Origin: Paraburkholderia phenoliruptrix | GTDB taxonomy: Bacteria > Pseudomonadota > Gammaproteobacteria > Burkholderiales > Burkholderiaceae | Assembly (NCBI RefSeq): GCF_019511605.1 | Contig: NZ_JAEUAV010000025.1 | Coordinates: forward strand, 1 to 64,000 | Length of the DNA: 64,000 nt | Direction: 5' to 3' | Part shown: one piece after another, positions 9,052-17,798 of the stretch | How positions within the stretch are numbered: the stretch's first letter is position 1 | Layout: each line of letters begins with the position of its first letter | Position numbers and translations under genes: made by a program | The notes under the pieces: model-generated | Seen by the model: the letters and a program-made list of their open reading frames with translations, nothing else | Told to the model about the DNA's origin: nothing | Database searches by the model: none

Positions 9052-10926
9052 ATGAAAGTCAAAAACAATGCGGTGCGATTGCGCCGTCGAGTCCTGCCGT
9101 CCGTGCTGGTCGGCGTATTGTTGTGCGAAGCCGCACCGCTCACGCTCGCTCAGAGCATCTCCTCGCCGGCAGCAGACGACGCATCGGCGGCGAGCCGTGT
9201 GCTGGAAATGTTCCGCGGCGAAGTGCGGATTCTGCGTGTGCCCGGCACCATCAAACGCATCGCGATAGGTAACGGCAAGCTGATTACCGCGAATGTGGTC
9301 GACGGCAACCTCATGCTGCTCGGCGAGCAGGACGGCATGACGTCGCTCGTGGTGTGGAACGAGAAAGGCATCGCCCTTCAGACCACCGTGCGCATCGCGA
9401 AGTCTGAAGTCAACGCGTCACTGCAGCAGTTGCGCGCAGTGCTGAAGTCGGTATCCGGACTTCGCATCGACGCGATCGGCTCGAACATCGTGCTGTCGGG
9501 CGTCATCCACCGCGACATGGTGGCGGTCGTCAAATCGGCGACCCAGGACATGAAGAACGTAGTCGACACAACCACCGTCGACGAGGGGGAAGCACTCAGA
9601 AAGACCGTGCACTTCAAGGTGCAGATCATGGAAGTGACACGCAATGCCCAAAGGAACCTGGGTATTGCGTGGGACAGCGCCTTCCGTGGACCGCAGATAG
9701 GTGGCGCTGCGAGCGTTGCGACAGGCGCAGCAAAGGCTGTCACGGCGGGTACGAGCTACTTTCTTGCGGGCATTGCGTCGAACATCAGTTCGCAAATCAA
9801 CTTCGCCGTGAACAATGGCGATGCGTTCATTCTTGCCGCGCCCGAACTGAACACGCGCAGCGGCGGCACCGCCAGCTTCCTCGCCGGTGGACAGGTGCCG
9901 ATACCGCAGTCAGGCGCGCTCGGCACCACGAACGTCATGTACAAGGACTATGGCGTCAAGCTGAGCATCAATCCGGTCGTCGACGCGAACGGCATCATCT
10001 CGGCGCATCTGACCACCGAGATCAGCCAGATCGACCCAACGGTGAGCTACGGTGGTCTGCCCGGCTTTCTCACGCGCAGCACGAGTTCGGACATTTCCAT
10101 GCGCACCGGCGAGACGCTCGCCATTTCCGGCCTGATCAGCGCGGACGCAGTCAACGACAGCGACGGCATGCCGTTCCTTGGCCAGATACCTGTCATCGGT
10201 CAGCTGTTCCGTTCGGACAGTTTCCGCGCGAAGAAAAGCGATCTGGTGATTTTCGTGACGCCGCTCATTTCCGATCCAGAACTCGCACCCAACTCGGATC
10301 TGCTGGCGCGTGCCGATCGCATCGACAGTGAGTACGTCAAAAAGTTTGGCAATCCCGAGCCGCTCGTTGCCGACGAGGAAAAGGCGGCTCACATCAATGC
10401 AGCGCATCAGCCGATTCAGCCCACGCCCGCATTGCTGCCGGGACCTATCCGCAGCACGCCGCCACTTGCGCCTGCGGCCGAAGGAGCGCGGACATCCGAT
10501 GTCGAGCAGGTGGCCGCTGAAGGTGTGTCACAAGCACCGCAACTGCGTGCGTCTTTCGCGGCGGTCGGACACGACGCGGCGACTTTGCCTTCCTCTCCGA
10601 TGGTCCCGCAGGCGCAGCCGCAAACGCAAGCTCGGCAGCAAGCGCTAACGCAAGCGCAGACAGGGTCGCAACGGGAGCAGCAACAGCAAGTACAGCGTGC
10701 ATCGGGATTGAAGCCCCAGACGCAAGCACAGCCGCAGACACAACCGCAAACTCCACCGCCCTCGGCAAGCACTCCACCCGAGGGCGTCGCCGAGGCCCTG
10801 CGCATGCTGAACGCCGCGGGTCAGCCGTCAACCGCGCCGAGCGCCGCGCCGGACGCCGCGCTCTCCACCACAAACGGCAAAGTGCCGCCGCAGCAGCTCG
10901 GCGTCCTCGGCAGCGCGCCGAATTGA
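9052..10926 (+). CDS. rcpA: RcpA/CpaC outer-membrane secretin of the Tad pilus
   Basis: 624 residues. A signal peptide ends near TLAQS (about residue 33). An N-terminal pilus/BON-like domain (40-170) and a secretin domain (about 195-405) follow. The latter contains AGGQVPIPQ, KDYGVKLSINP, and the closing segment GQIPVIGQLFRSDSF then SDLVIFVTPLI. The core ends near residue 405; the last 190 residues are an extension unusual for the family, with a Gln/Pro/Thr-rich stretch at about 515-570. The protein forms the outer-membrane gate for the pilus. Confidence 0.93.
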   Translation: MKVKNNAVRLRRRVLPSVLVGVLLCEAAPLTLAQSISSPAADDASAASRVLEMFRGEVRILRVPGTIKRIAIGNGKLITANVVDGNLMLLGEQDGMTSLVVWNEKGIALQTTVRIAKSEVNASLQQLRAVLKSVSGLRIDAIGSNIVLSGVIHRDMVAVVKSATQDMKNVVDTTTVDEGEALRKTVHFKVQIMEVTRNAQRNLGIAWDSAFRGPQIGGAASVATGAAKAVTAGTSYFLAGIASNISSQINFAVNNGDAFILAAPELNTRSGGTASFLAGGQVPIPQSGALGTTNVMYKDYGVKLSINPVVDANGIISAHLTTEISQIDPTVSYGGLPGFLTRSTSSDISMRTGETLAISGLISADAVNDSDGMPFLGQIPVIGQLFRSDSFRAKKSDLVIFVTPLISDPELAPNSDLLARADRIDSEYVKKFGNPEPLVADEEKAAHINAAHQPIQPTPALLPGPIRSTPPLAPAAEGARTSDVEQVAAEGVSQAPQLRASFAAVGHDAATLPSSPMVPQAQPQTQARQQALTQAQTGSQREQQQQVQRASGLKPQTQAQPQTQPQTPPPSASTPPEGVAEALRMLNAAGQPSTAPSAAPDAALSTTNGKVPPQQLGVLGSAPN

Positions 10927-10948
10927 ACACGCCCTGCGGAGAATCGCC

Positions 10949-12850
10949 ATGCTCAATCTTCAGATACACACGCGAAACGCGCCGGTGCGCGCGCTGCAAG
11001 TCGAACACGGTTGCACGATCGGCAAGGACGCGAGTTGCGACATCAGCGTCAAGGGTCTTCTGATCGGAAAATTGCAGGCGCGCATCGTGCGCGAGAACAA
11101 CGCCTATTACATCGAGGACCAGGGCGGCATTGCGGCAACGCTGGTCAACGGCTCGCCGATCACACGCTATGGGCCGTTGACTGAAGCTGACCAGATCGAG
11201 ATCGGCATGACGACGATCAGAATCGTTCGCGCCGAAGCCAATGAGCATTCCGTTAGGCCGAGTCATCATTCGGCACACGCGCGCTCGGTGCACACTTCGC
11301 CGTCGGTGCACCCGGCGGAATCCGCACCCGTCGCGCCGTACTCGGCACAGCGCCCCGCCGAACCAGAATGGCGAGCGGAGCCGCAGCGCTCTGTCGAAAC
11401 AGGCGCGGCTGCACCGCATCCGCGGCCGCTTTCTCAAGCCCCGACTGCTTATGCCGCACGAGAGCAAACCGCGCGTCGCGAACAGCAGGCAGACACAGCG
11501 CCGCCAGGCACGTTGTCCAGTTCAGCACCCGCCGGCAAGACGACCGCCGAACCGTTGACCATCGCACCGATCAACAGTCCGCTCGGCATTGAATTGCGCA
11601 AGCAGGCTCACATGAAAGTGATCGCGGCGCTCGACCTGCGGCGGCTGAACGTCGCGCGCATGGAAGACGACGAACTGCGCAAAACAGTCAGCGCCGCGCT
11701 CGACGACATTCTGAATCACGACCCGATGTTTCGCACGCCGGACATTCCGCTCGAAACGCTGAAGAAAAGCGTGTTCGACGAAATTATCGGCCTCGGTCCG
11801 CTCGAGGAACTGATTTCGGACCCGACCGTATCGGAGATCATGGTCAACTGCCACAACGAAATTTTTGTCGAGAAAGACGGGCAATTGACGCGCTCGCCGG
11901 TCATCTTCACCGACGACCGCGCGGTGCTGGGCGCGATCGAACGGATCGTCGCACCAATCGGCCGCCGCATCGACGAAAGCTCGCCGATGGTCGACGCGCG
12001 CCTCGCCGACGGCTCGCGCGTGAATGCGGTCATTCCGCCGCTCGCGCTAAAGGGGCCGAGCATAACGATCCGCAAATTCTCCCGGCGCAAGCTCACCGGC
12101 GAAGACCTGATCAGGTTCGGCACGCTCTCGCCGCATATGCTCGAATTCCTGCGCACCGCCGTCAAGCAGGGCGCCAACATCATCATTTCGGGCGGCACGG
12201 GCTCCGGCAAAACCACGTTGCTGAACGTGCTGTCGAGCTACATTCCCGACGACGAGCGCATTGTGACCGTGGAAGACGCCGCAGAGCTGCAACTCTCGCA
12301 GCCCAATCTCGTCTCGCTCGAAGCGCGCCCTGCGAATATGGAAGGGAAAGGCGCGGTCCCCATCCGCGATCTGGTGAAGAACTGTCTGCGCATGCGCCCG
12401 GACCGGATCGTGGTCGGCGAATGCCGCGGCGGCGAAGCGCTTGACATGTTGCAAGCCATGAACACCGGTCACGACGGCTCGCTCACGACTGCTCACGCCA
12501 ACACGCCGCGCGACTGCATTGCGCGTCTGGAAGTGATGACCCTGATGGCTGGGCTCGACTTGCCGGTCCAGGCAATTCGCGAACAGATCTGCTCGGCGGT
12601 CGACATTGTCGTGCAGCAGTCGCGTTTCTCATGCGGCTCGCGCCGCGTTACGCATATCACCGAAGTAAGCGGCATGGAATCGGGCGTCATCACGCTACAA
12701 GACGTGTTCGTCTTCAAGGAAGAAGGCTTCAGCGAACAAGGCAAGGTTCAGGGCAAGTTCGTGCCCACTGCCTATATTCCGGACTTCTATCAGGAACTGA
12801 TTCGCCGGCGCATTCCCGTGAATACCGACATCTTCACGCATCCAGATTGA
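10949..12850 (+). CDS. tadA: TadA/CpaF secretion ATPase with N-terminal FHA-like domain
   Basis: 633 residues; ribosome site GGAGA 7 bp before the ATG. Residues 1-95 have the fold pattern of an FHA domain (CTIGKDASCDISVKG, then LVNGSPI). The usual phosphothreonine contacts are altered: Gly-Lys at 25-26 instead of Gly-Arg, and GKLQ at 40-43 in place of Ser-x-x-His. A Pro/Ala/Arg-rich linker (95-200) follows, then the CpaF ATPase with Walker A GGTGSGKTT (415-423), VEDAAELQL, and the Walker B/His-box region RIVVGECRGGEALDML (about 484-499) and TTAHANTPRD. The ATPase powers pilin assembly from the inner membrane. No separate TadZ gene is present. Confidence 0.93.
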   Translation: MLNLQIHTRNAPVRALQVEHGCTIGKDASCDISVKGLLIGKLQARIVRENNAYYIEDQGGIAATLVNGSPITRYGPLTEADQIEIGMTTIRIVRAEANEHSVRPSHHSAHARSVHTSPSVHPAESAPVAPYSAQRPAEPEWRAEPQRSVETGAAAPHPRPLSQAPTAYAAREQTARREQQADTAPPGTLSSSAPAGKTTAEPLTIAPINSPLGIELRKQAHMKVIAALDLRRLNVARMEDDELRKTVSAALDDILNHDPMFRTPDIPLETLKKSVFDEIIGLGPLEELISDPTVSEIMVNCHNEIFVEKDGQLTRSPVIFTDDRAVLGAIERIVAPIGRRIDESSPMVDARLADGSRVNAVIPPLALKGPSITIRKFSRRKLTGEDLIRFGTLSPHMLEFLRTAVKQGANIIISGGTGSGKTTLLNVLSSYIPDDERIVTVEDAAELQLSQPNLVSLEARPANMEGKGAVPIRDLVKNCLRMRPDRIVVGECRGGEALDMLQAMNTGHDGSLTTAHANTPRDCIARLEVMTLMAGLDLPVQAIREQICSAVDIVVQQSRFSCGSRRVTHITEVSGMESGVITLQDVFVFKEEGFSEQGKVQGKFVPTAYIPDFYQELIRRRIPVNTDIFTHPD

Positions 12851-12858
12851 GGACGACC

Positions 12859-13707
12859 ATGAGCCTTCCGATCATTCTCACGCTCGCGTTCGTCGGCACC
12901 CTGTCTCTGATCTTCCTCGTGTCGCGCATGGGCACCTCCACGCTGCGAGCCGGTTCGCGCCAGATGGCCGGCGAGATCGAGTCGTCGCTTGCCGACACGT
13001 TCGTGTTCGTGAGCCGACAAAAGGCGGCTGCATGGAGCATGCTCGTCATTGTCGGTCTGCCGGTGCTCGTTTTGGTGCTCAGCCGCAGCCTGATCATCGC
13101 GGCGGCTTCCATCCCGGTTGCGATGATGTTGCCACGCAAGTACTTCGAGCGCATGCGCAAGAAACGCATTGAAGCCATCGAAAAGCAACTGCCCGATGCG
13201 CTGCTGATGATGTCCGGCGCGTTGCGCGCGGGCGCGAGTTTTCCAACCGCGCTTGAAGCCGTGGTGCATGAAACGCCCCCGCCCATTTCGCAGGAGTTCG
13301 ATCTGTTGATGCGTGAGATCCGCCTCGGCATAGACCTCGACATTGCCATGCGCAACGTCGAAAAGCGCATTCCCGTTCCCGACTTCCTGATGATGACGGC
13401 GGCCGTGACCATCGCGCGCGAGGTCGGCGGCAATCTGGCCGAAGCGCTCGAATCCGTCGCGCGCACGCTGCGCGAGAAGCTGACCATGGAAGGCAAGATC
13501 AGGGCGCTGACCTCGCAAGGACGCATGCAGGGCATCGTGATGACCTGTCTGCCGCTCTTTCTGATGTTGGTGCTGCGCTTAATGGAACCCAAGGCAATGG
13601 CGCCGCTCTTCACGCAGCCGGTTGGCTGGGCCACGCTCGCCGTGATCGGTGTAATGGAACTTCTCGGCTATTTCTCGATTTCGAAAATCACCAATATTGA
13701 CGTCTGA
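12859..13707 (+). CDS. tadB: TadB inner-membrane platform protein
   Basis: 282 residues from the ATG at 12859, eight bases after the tadA stop, with GAGGA as ribosome site; the frame is open further upstream only inside tadA. Helices lie at the N-terminus, at about 60-85 and at the C-terminus. A type II secretion F-like (GspF) domain occupies the middle: QLPDALLMMSGALRAGASF, VAREVGG-like IAREVGGNLAEALESVA. TadB and TadC form the membrane platform worked by TadA. Confidence 0.93.
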   Translation: MSLPIILTLAFVGTLSLIFLVSRMGTSTLRAGSRQMAGEIESSLADTFVFVSRQKAAAWSMLVIVGLPVLVLVLSRSLIIAAASIPVAMMLPRKYFERMRKKRIEAIEKQLPDALLMMSGALRAGASFPTALEAVVHETPPPISQEFDLLMREIRLGIDLDIAMRNVEKRIPVPDFLMMTAAVTIAREVGGNLAEALESVARTLREKLTMEGKIRALTSQGRMQGIVMTCLPLFLMLVLRLMEPKAMAPLFTQPVGWATLAVIGVMELLGYFSISKITNIDV

Positions 13708-13709
13708 CC

Positions 13710-14591
13710 ATGCTGCTATTCATCGCTCTCGTTGTCAGTATCGGGCTGCTCGTTATTGCGGGCATCGCGTACCGGTCGATCAGCGGCCTCGCCGGCGTAG
13801 TGCCGCCGGAAGATCGTACCTATCTCGACCCCCTGCCGAAGTCGCTGCGCCCTTTGTGGCCGCTCGTCAATTTCGTGGTCCATCATTTCGGCTCGCGCTT
13901 CGGCAACAAGCTGGTCGCGAAGACCGAGCTGCAATTGCGCCTCACTTCGTTGACATTCCTGATGAACGCGCATCAGTTCATTGCGCTGTCTGTCATCGGC
14001 GCGGTCATCGCTGCGCTCCTCGCGCTGCTGGCCATGCTCGCGCTCGGCGTCTTCTTCGTGCCGGTACTACTCGGCGCCGCGTTGCTTGGCTACTTTTATC
14101 CACGCATCTGGACGCGCGACGTGCGGCGCCGCCGCGTCGCGCAAATCCTCAAACATCTGTCTATCTACCTCGACTTTCTGACACTTGCCGTCGAAGCCGG
14201 TCTGAACATTAACGGCGCGATCCAGAAGGCAGTGGAAAAAGGTCCGGCCGGGCCTTTGCGCTGGGAACTCGAGCACGTGCTGCGCGACCTGAAATCGGGC
14301 CTCAACCGGACAGAAGCCTTGCGCCGTCTGGACGACCGGCTGCGCATCAAGGAAGTGACGAATTTTGTCGGCGCAGTCGTGCAGGCCGAGCGGATGGGCG
14401 CCGGGCTCGCGAAGTCGCTGCGCTTTCAGTCCGAGCAGCGCCGCTCCGAACGTTTCCAGCGGGCGGAGAAAAAAGCAATGGAAGCGCCGGTCAAGCTGGT
14501 CTTTCCGCTGCTCGTGTTTATTTTTCCGATCACCTTCATCGTGCTGGGATTCCCGATCGCAATGAAGTTCGTGCAAGAGGGATTCCTATGA
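13710..14591 (+). CDS. tadC: TadC inner-membrane platform protein
   Basis: 293 residues; the ATG lies two bases after the tadB stop. Same GspF-like fold as TadB: N-terminal helices, then LDFLTLAVEAGLNINGAIQK, FVGAVVQAERMGAGLAKSL and a C-terminal helix pair (LVFPLLVFIFPITFIVLGF). It is the second half of the inner-membrane platform. The next gene starts inside its stop codon (ATGA). Confidence 0.93.
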   Translation: MLLFIALVVSIGLLVIAGIAYRSISGLAGVVPPEDRTYLDPLPKSLRPLWPLVNFVVHHFGSRFGNKLVAKTELQLRLTSLTFLMNAHQFIALSVIGAVIAALLALLAMLALGVFFVPVLLGAALLGYFYPRIWTRDVRRRRVAQILKHLSIYLDFLTLAVEAGLNINGAIQKAVEKGPAGPLRWELEHVLRDLKSGLNRTEALRRLDDRLRIKEVTNFVGAVVQAERMGAGLAKSLRFQSEQRRSERFQRAEKKAMEAPVKLVFPLLVFIFPITFIVLGFPIAMKFVQEGFL

Positions 14592-14938
14592 AGCTCGCGT
14601 GTCTGAAAGTTCAGGGGCGCGACGCGAACGTCAAGGTGTCGATTGCACAAACCATGTGGGAACGCATGCGCGGTCTGCTCGGCCGCGACTCGCTGCCGCG
14701 AGGCGAAGCACTGCTGCTCAAACGCTGCGGCTCGGTGCACACATTCGGCATGCGCTTTGAGATTGATGTGCTGTTTCTGGACCGGCGCGAACGCGTCGTC
14801 GCAATTCATCGCGATGTGCGCAAGCGCCGCACGCTTTTCAACCTGCGCGCGGCCCACACCCTGGAAATGCCGGCCGGGGCAGCGGCTGAGCACGGACTCG
14901 CGGTCGGCGATTGTCTGACTTTCGAGGCCACGTCGTGA
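14588..14938 (+). CDS. DUF192 family protein in the Tad operon
   Basis: 116 residues, start overlapping the tadC stop by four bases. It shows the DUF192 (COG1430) features: ERMRGLLGRDSL, SVHTFGMRFEIDVLFLD, and the ending TLEMPAGAAAEHGLAVGD. No signal peptide is visible, whereas many relatives are exported, so it is likely cytoplasmic here. The biochemical function of the family is not established; such genes often sit in Tad or secretion operons. Coupling on both sides (it also overlaps the next gene) argues for a real part in this operon. Confidence 0.85.
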   Translation: MKLACLKVQGRDANVKVSIAQTMWERMRGLLGRDSLPRGEALLLKRCGSVHTFGMRFEIDVLFLDRRERVVAIHRDVRKRRTLFNLRAAHTLEMPAGAAAEHGLAVGDCLTFEATS

Positions 14939-15768
14939 GTCTTTTTTCTTTCCCGTTACGGAAATTGCCGCTGCCCCGCGCAGCGACACGCGGCACACGC
15001 AAGCGCAGAGAGTCGGGTCAGTCGATGGTGGAGTTCATCGTCATCGCGCCGTTATTGCTGTTCGTCTGTTTCGGCACGCTGCAGTTCGTACTGCTGTATC
15101 AGGCGAAATCGACACTGGACGTGGCGGTGCTGGAAGCCGCGCGCGAAGGTGCCGTCAACCACGGCTCGATGCAGGCAATGCGCTCGGGCCTTGCTCGCGG
15201 ACTCGCGCCCATCTATGCGCGGCAGGCAAGCGCCGAGGGCGCCGCGGCAGCGCTCGCGCAAGCGCAGGCCGACGCAAGCAATTTCACCGTCATCACCGTC
15301 CTGAATCCGACGCCGGCCGCGATCAGCGACTACGCGCGGCCACGCTACTACCCCGATGAGGGGGTGACCTACACGGAGATTCCAAACGACTCGCTGATGT
15401 ATCGCGACCCTTCGATACCGAGCACGTCGGCGTCGGGCATGAATGTTCAGGACGCCAATATTCTGAAAATACATGTTCACTACTGCTACAACATGTATGT
15501 GCCGCTCGTGAACAAAGTGATCTACTACGCGGCCAACGTGATCGGCCCTATCGGCACTGGTGGTATTCTGACACGTGAGCCGGCGAGGCCCGACATCGAT
15601 CCCTACGGTTTTCCGAAGAACAGCGACTCGCTGTGCAGAGTCAAACTCGCGGATGGCATCAAGACAGGCCGCTGGCCGATCTCGCTGGATTCGGAAGCGA
15701 TCGTGCGCATGCAGTCGCCGGTGAGAGCGTCGGCACTGAGCGACTCGCCGAATCCGACGGGCGATTGA
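14935..15768 (+). CDS. TadE-like pseudopilin
   Basis: 277 residues from the GTG at 14935, which overlaps the preceding TGA; a TTG at 14911 is an alternative but lies within the previous gene. A basic leader (TRGTRKRRESG) precedes SG/QSMVEFIVIAPLLLFVCFG, a processed pseudopilin site with Glu +5. Then YQAKSTLDVAVLEAAREGAV matches the TadE region after the helix. The periplasmic domain contains HVHYCYNMYVPLVNK and a second Cys (DSLCRVKL) that could form a disulfide. Among the operon's pseudopilins it is the best match to TadE. Confidence 0.87.
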   Translation: MSLFSFPLRKLPLPRAATRGTRKRRESGQSMVEFIVIAPLLLFVCFGTLQFVLLYQAKSTLDVAVLEAAREGAVNHGSMQAMRSGLARGLAPIYARQASAEGAAAALAQAQADASNFTVITVLNPTPAAISDYARPRYYPDEGVTYTEIPNDSLMYRDPSIPSTSASGMNVQDANILKIHVHYCYNMYVPLVNKVIYYAANVIGPIGTGGILTREPARPDIDPYGFPKNSDSLCRVKLADGIKTGRWPISLDSEAIVRMQSPVRASALSDSPNPTGD

Positions 15769-16598
15769 TGCCGCGTCGGAGATTGATGGCGCGTCGGCTA
15801 CTGCTGGTCGTGGCCGCCGCGTGCAGCGCTTACCTGCCGCTTTGCGCTCACGCCGTGGACGCAATCGTGACTGGCTTACGAGCAGCGCCGGGCGTAGTGA
15901 TGATGGTGGGCGGAATGGCAGGCGCCGCGGAGCCGGTCGCGCGGCCAGCTCGCGCCGCGCCGCGTACGCTCGCGTCTGCGCATGACGATGCAATCGGTCC
16001 CCAGCCCGTGCTGGCCTATCCGCCTGACGACGCCGACGCTCGCCAATCCGTCGTGATCCAGGCTGGCCGTGCATCATTGAGCGACGCGTTGCGGCAGTCG
16101 TCCGCGTCGGTCGCTGCGCGCGTCATGGGGCTGTGGCCGATCATCAACGAGGCGGCGCGCGCGGCCGGGCTAGACAGCGCGCTGCTGATGGCGGTGATCG
16201 ACGTCGAATCAAGAGGCAATCCGCAAGCGGTGTCGCCCAAAGGCGCAACCGGCCTCATGCAATTGATGCCCGACACGGGCGCACGGCACGGTGCGTCAGA
16301 CTTGTTCGACGCCCGTCAAAATGTGGCTGCGGGCGCCCGCTATCTGAAAGAGCTGATGCGCCAGTTCGGCGAACTGCCGCTTGCGCTGGCCGCTTATAAC
16401 GCCGGCGAGGGAGCCGTGCAAAAGTACGGTGGCCAGATTCCGCCGTATGCTGAAACACAGAGCTATGTGCCGAGGGTCATCGCGCGCTACCGGTGGTATC
16501 GGAGTGCAGCGTCTTCAACGGCGAGCGCGTGGGGAGCTGAAATAGCCGACGGCGGCAATGGGCGTCTGTTCGCGGTAGGTTCGCCGTCCAGGAACTGA
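15768..16598 (+). CDS. Lytic transglycosylase (SLT domain), last gene of the Tad operon
   Basis: 276 residues. The ATG at 15768 shares a base with the previous TGA; an internal ATG at 15786 is also possible. A signal peptide spans about 8-28. The C-terminal soluble-lytic-transglycosylase domain starts near 120 with LLMAVIDVESRGNP (catalytic Glu about 147), GLMQLMPDTGARHG and LALAAYNAGEGAVQKYGG. It should cut peptidoglycan locally so that the secretin or pilus can pass the wall. Position at the operon end agrees with this. Confidence 0.92.
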   Translation: MPRRRLMARRLLLVVAAACSAYLPLCAHAVDAIVTGLRAAPGVVMMVGGMAGAAEPVARPARAAPRTLASAHDDAIGPQPVLAYPPDDADARQSVVIQAGRASLSDALRQSSASVAARVMGLWPIINEAARAAGLDSALLMAVIDVESRGNPQAVSPKGATGLMQLMPDTGARHGASDLFDARQNVAAGARYLKELMRQFGELPLALAAYNAGEGAVQKYGGQIPPYAETQSYVPRVIARYRWYRSAASSTASAWGAEIADGGNGRLFAVGSPSRN

Positions 16599-16619
16599 AC
16601 GATGACCGGAAAGCAGACG

Positions 16620-17000
16620 TTACGCGCCTGCGCCAGTATCCAGGCGCACCGCTTCTTCGATCGCTTTATCGAGATGGATCAGCGCGTCTGCAACCACCGG
16701 CATCAACGTCGTTGCAAGCTCACGATTCCGCTCACGCCCCGCCATTTCTAGTTCGGACAACGCAGCAATCAGCGCATCGTGACCCAGCATGCGGGCCGAC
16801 CCGGCCATGCGATGTGCGGCGCTTGCCACTTCGGCCCAGCACCCGGCCTTGAAACTCTCCTGTAACGACGCGAGCCCGGTTCGGTTTGTCTCGGCGATCA
16901 GCTCAAGCATGCGCTTGATGGCGCGCTCGTCGTCGCCGACCAGTTGCTCTGCATTGTCCCGCAGCAGGCGGGAGTCCGGGCAGGATATTGCGGCTTTCAT
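16620..17000 (-). CDS. Stand-alone Hpt phosphotransfer protein
   Basis: 126 residues from the ATG at 17000; a TTG at 17033 would overlap the neighbour and is not preferred. The core Hpt motif is AAHRMAGSARMLG with the phosphorylatable His at about 63, in a four-helix pattern. It carries no kinase or receiver domain, so it should be an intermediate in a phosphorelay. It lies 19 bp after the stop of the response regulator on the same strand and converges with the pilus operon. The partner histidine kinase is not in the window. Confidence 0.85.
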   Translation of the reverse strand: MKAAISCPDSRLLRDNAEQLVGDDERAIKRMLELIAETNRTGLASLQESFKAGCWAEVASAAHRMAGSARMLGHDALIAALSELEMAGRERNRELATTLMPVVADALIHLDKAIEEAVRLDTGAGA

Positions 17001-17019
17001 GCTGTGCGTACCTCGCTCG

Positions 17020-17667
17020 TCACGCCGAGGCAATGCGGCAACGACGCGCCAGATCGATCAACTCGACCAGCGACTTTACGCCCAGCTTGTGCATGATGCG
17101 GGTCTTGTGGCTGCTTACCGTCTTGTTGCTGATAAACAGCGCGTCGCCGATTGCCTTGTTGGACATGCCCTTCGACAGCATCTGCAAAATCACGAGTTCC
17201 TTGTCGGAAAGCAGCATGATGCGCCCTTCCTCACCGCTCGATGCCACGCCCGGCGCAATGCTCGCGCCGTTGGGCCCCACCGGAAAGACCGTGTAGCCGG
17301 CAAGCACAGCCTCCACGCCGCGCATGATCTCCTTCATTTCCTGCGACTTGCCGACAAAGCCGTGCACGCCCGAACGCATGGCGCGCGGCGCAAACGTGGC
17401 CGGGTCGTGGCCCGAGAGCACCATTACGCGAATGGGCGGGTGCACGAGCTTCAGGCGCGGAATCACATCAAGGCCGCTGATGCGCGGAATGTCGAGATCG
17501 AGTATCGCCAGGTCGGGCTTGTACTGGCGAGCCATCTCCACCGCGGTCTGGCCGTTGTCCGCCTCCACCACTTCTTCGACACTCAGCAGTTGCATGAGCT
17601 GCAGCCTGACAATCATCCGGAACGCTGGGTGGTCGTCGATAATCAGAATGGTTGACATGTGTTGCAT
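17020..17667 (-). CDS. NarL/FixJ (LuxR-type) response regulator
   Basis: 215 residues. AGGAG lies just upstream of the ATG at 17667; the second ATG (17658) is better spaced and may be the true start. The receiver domain has the acidic pair DD (11-12), phospho-acceptor Asp57 in ILDLDIP, and Lys in GFVGKS. The C-terminal LuxR helix-turn-helix (about 148-210) contains LSDKELVILQMLSKGMSNKA and KTVSSHKTRIMHKLG. Together with the adjacent Hpt gene it looks like the output of a phosphorelay, perhaps controlling the pilus or adhesin genes. The target is inferred from location only. Confidence 0.92.
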   Translation of the reverse strand: MQHMSTILIIDDHPAFRMIVRLQLMQLLSVEEVVEADNGQTAVEMARQYKPDLAILDLDIPRISGLDVIPRLKLVHPPIRVMVLSGHDPATFAPRAMRSGVHGFVGKSQEMKEIMRGVEAVLAGYTVFPVGPNGASIAPGVASSGEEGRIMLLSDKELVILQMLSKGMSNKAIGDALFISNKTVSSHKTRIMHKLGVKSLVELIDLARRCRIASA

Positions 17668-17798
17668 TTCTCCTGAAAAAACTTGCGTTTCCGGTTGAGG
17701 CCGACCGTAGATTTCCAGTGGCTCGCCGCCAGCTTCGCGCAGCGTTAGGCCGTTGTCGTCCAGACGCCGAGAGCGCTGGCGCGCGCAGCGAACACGCG

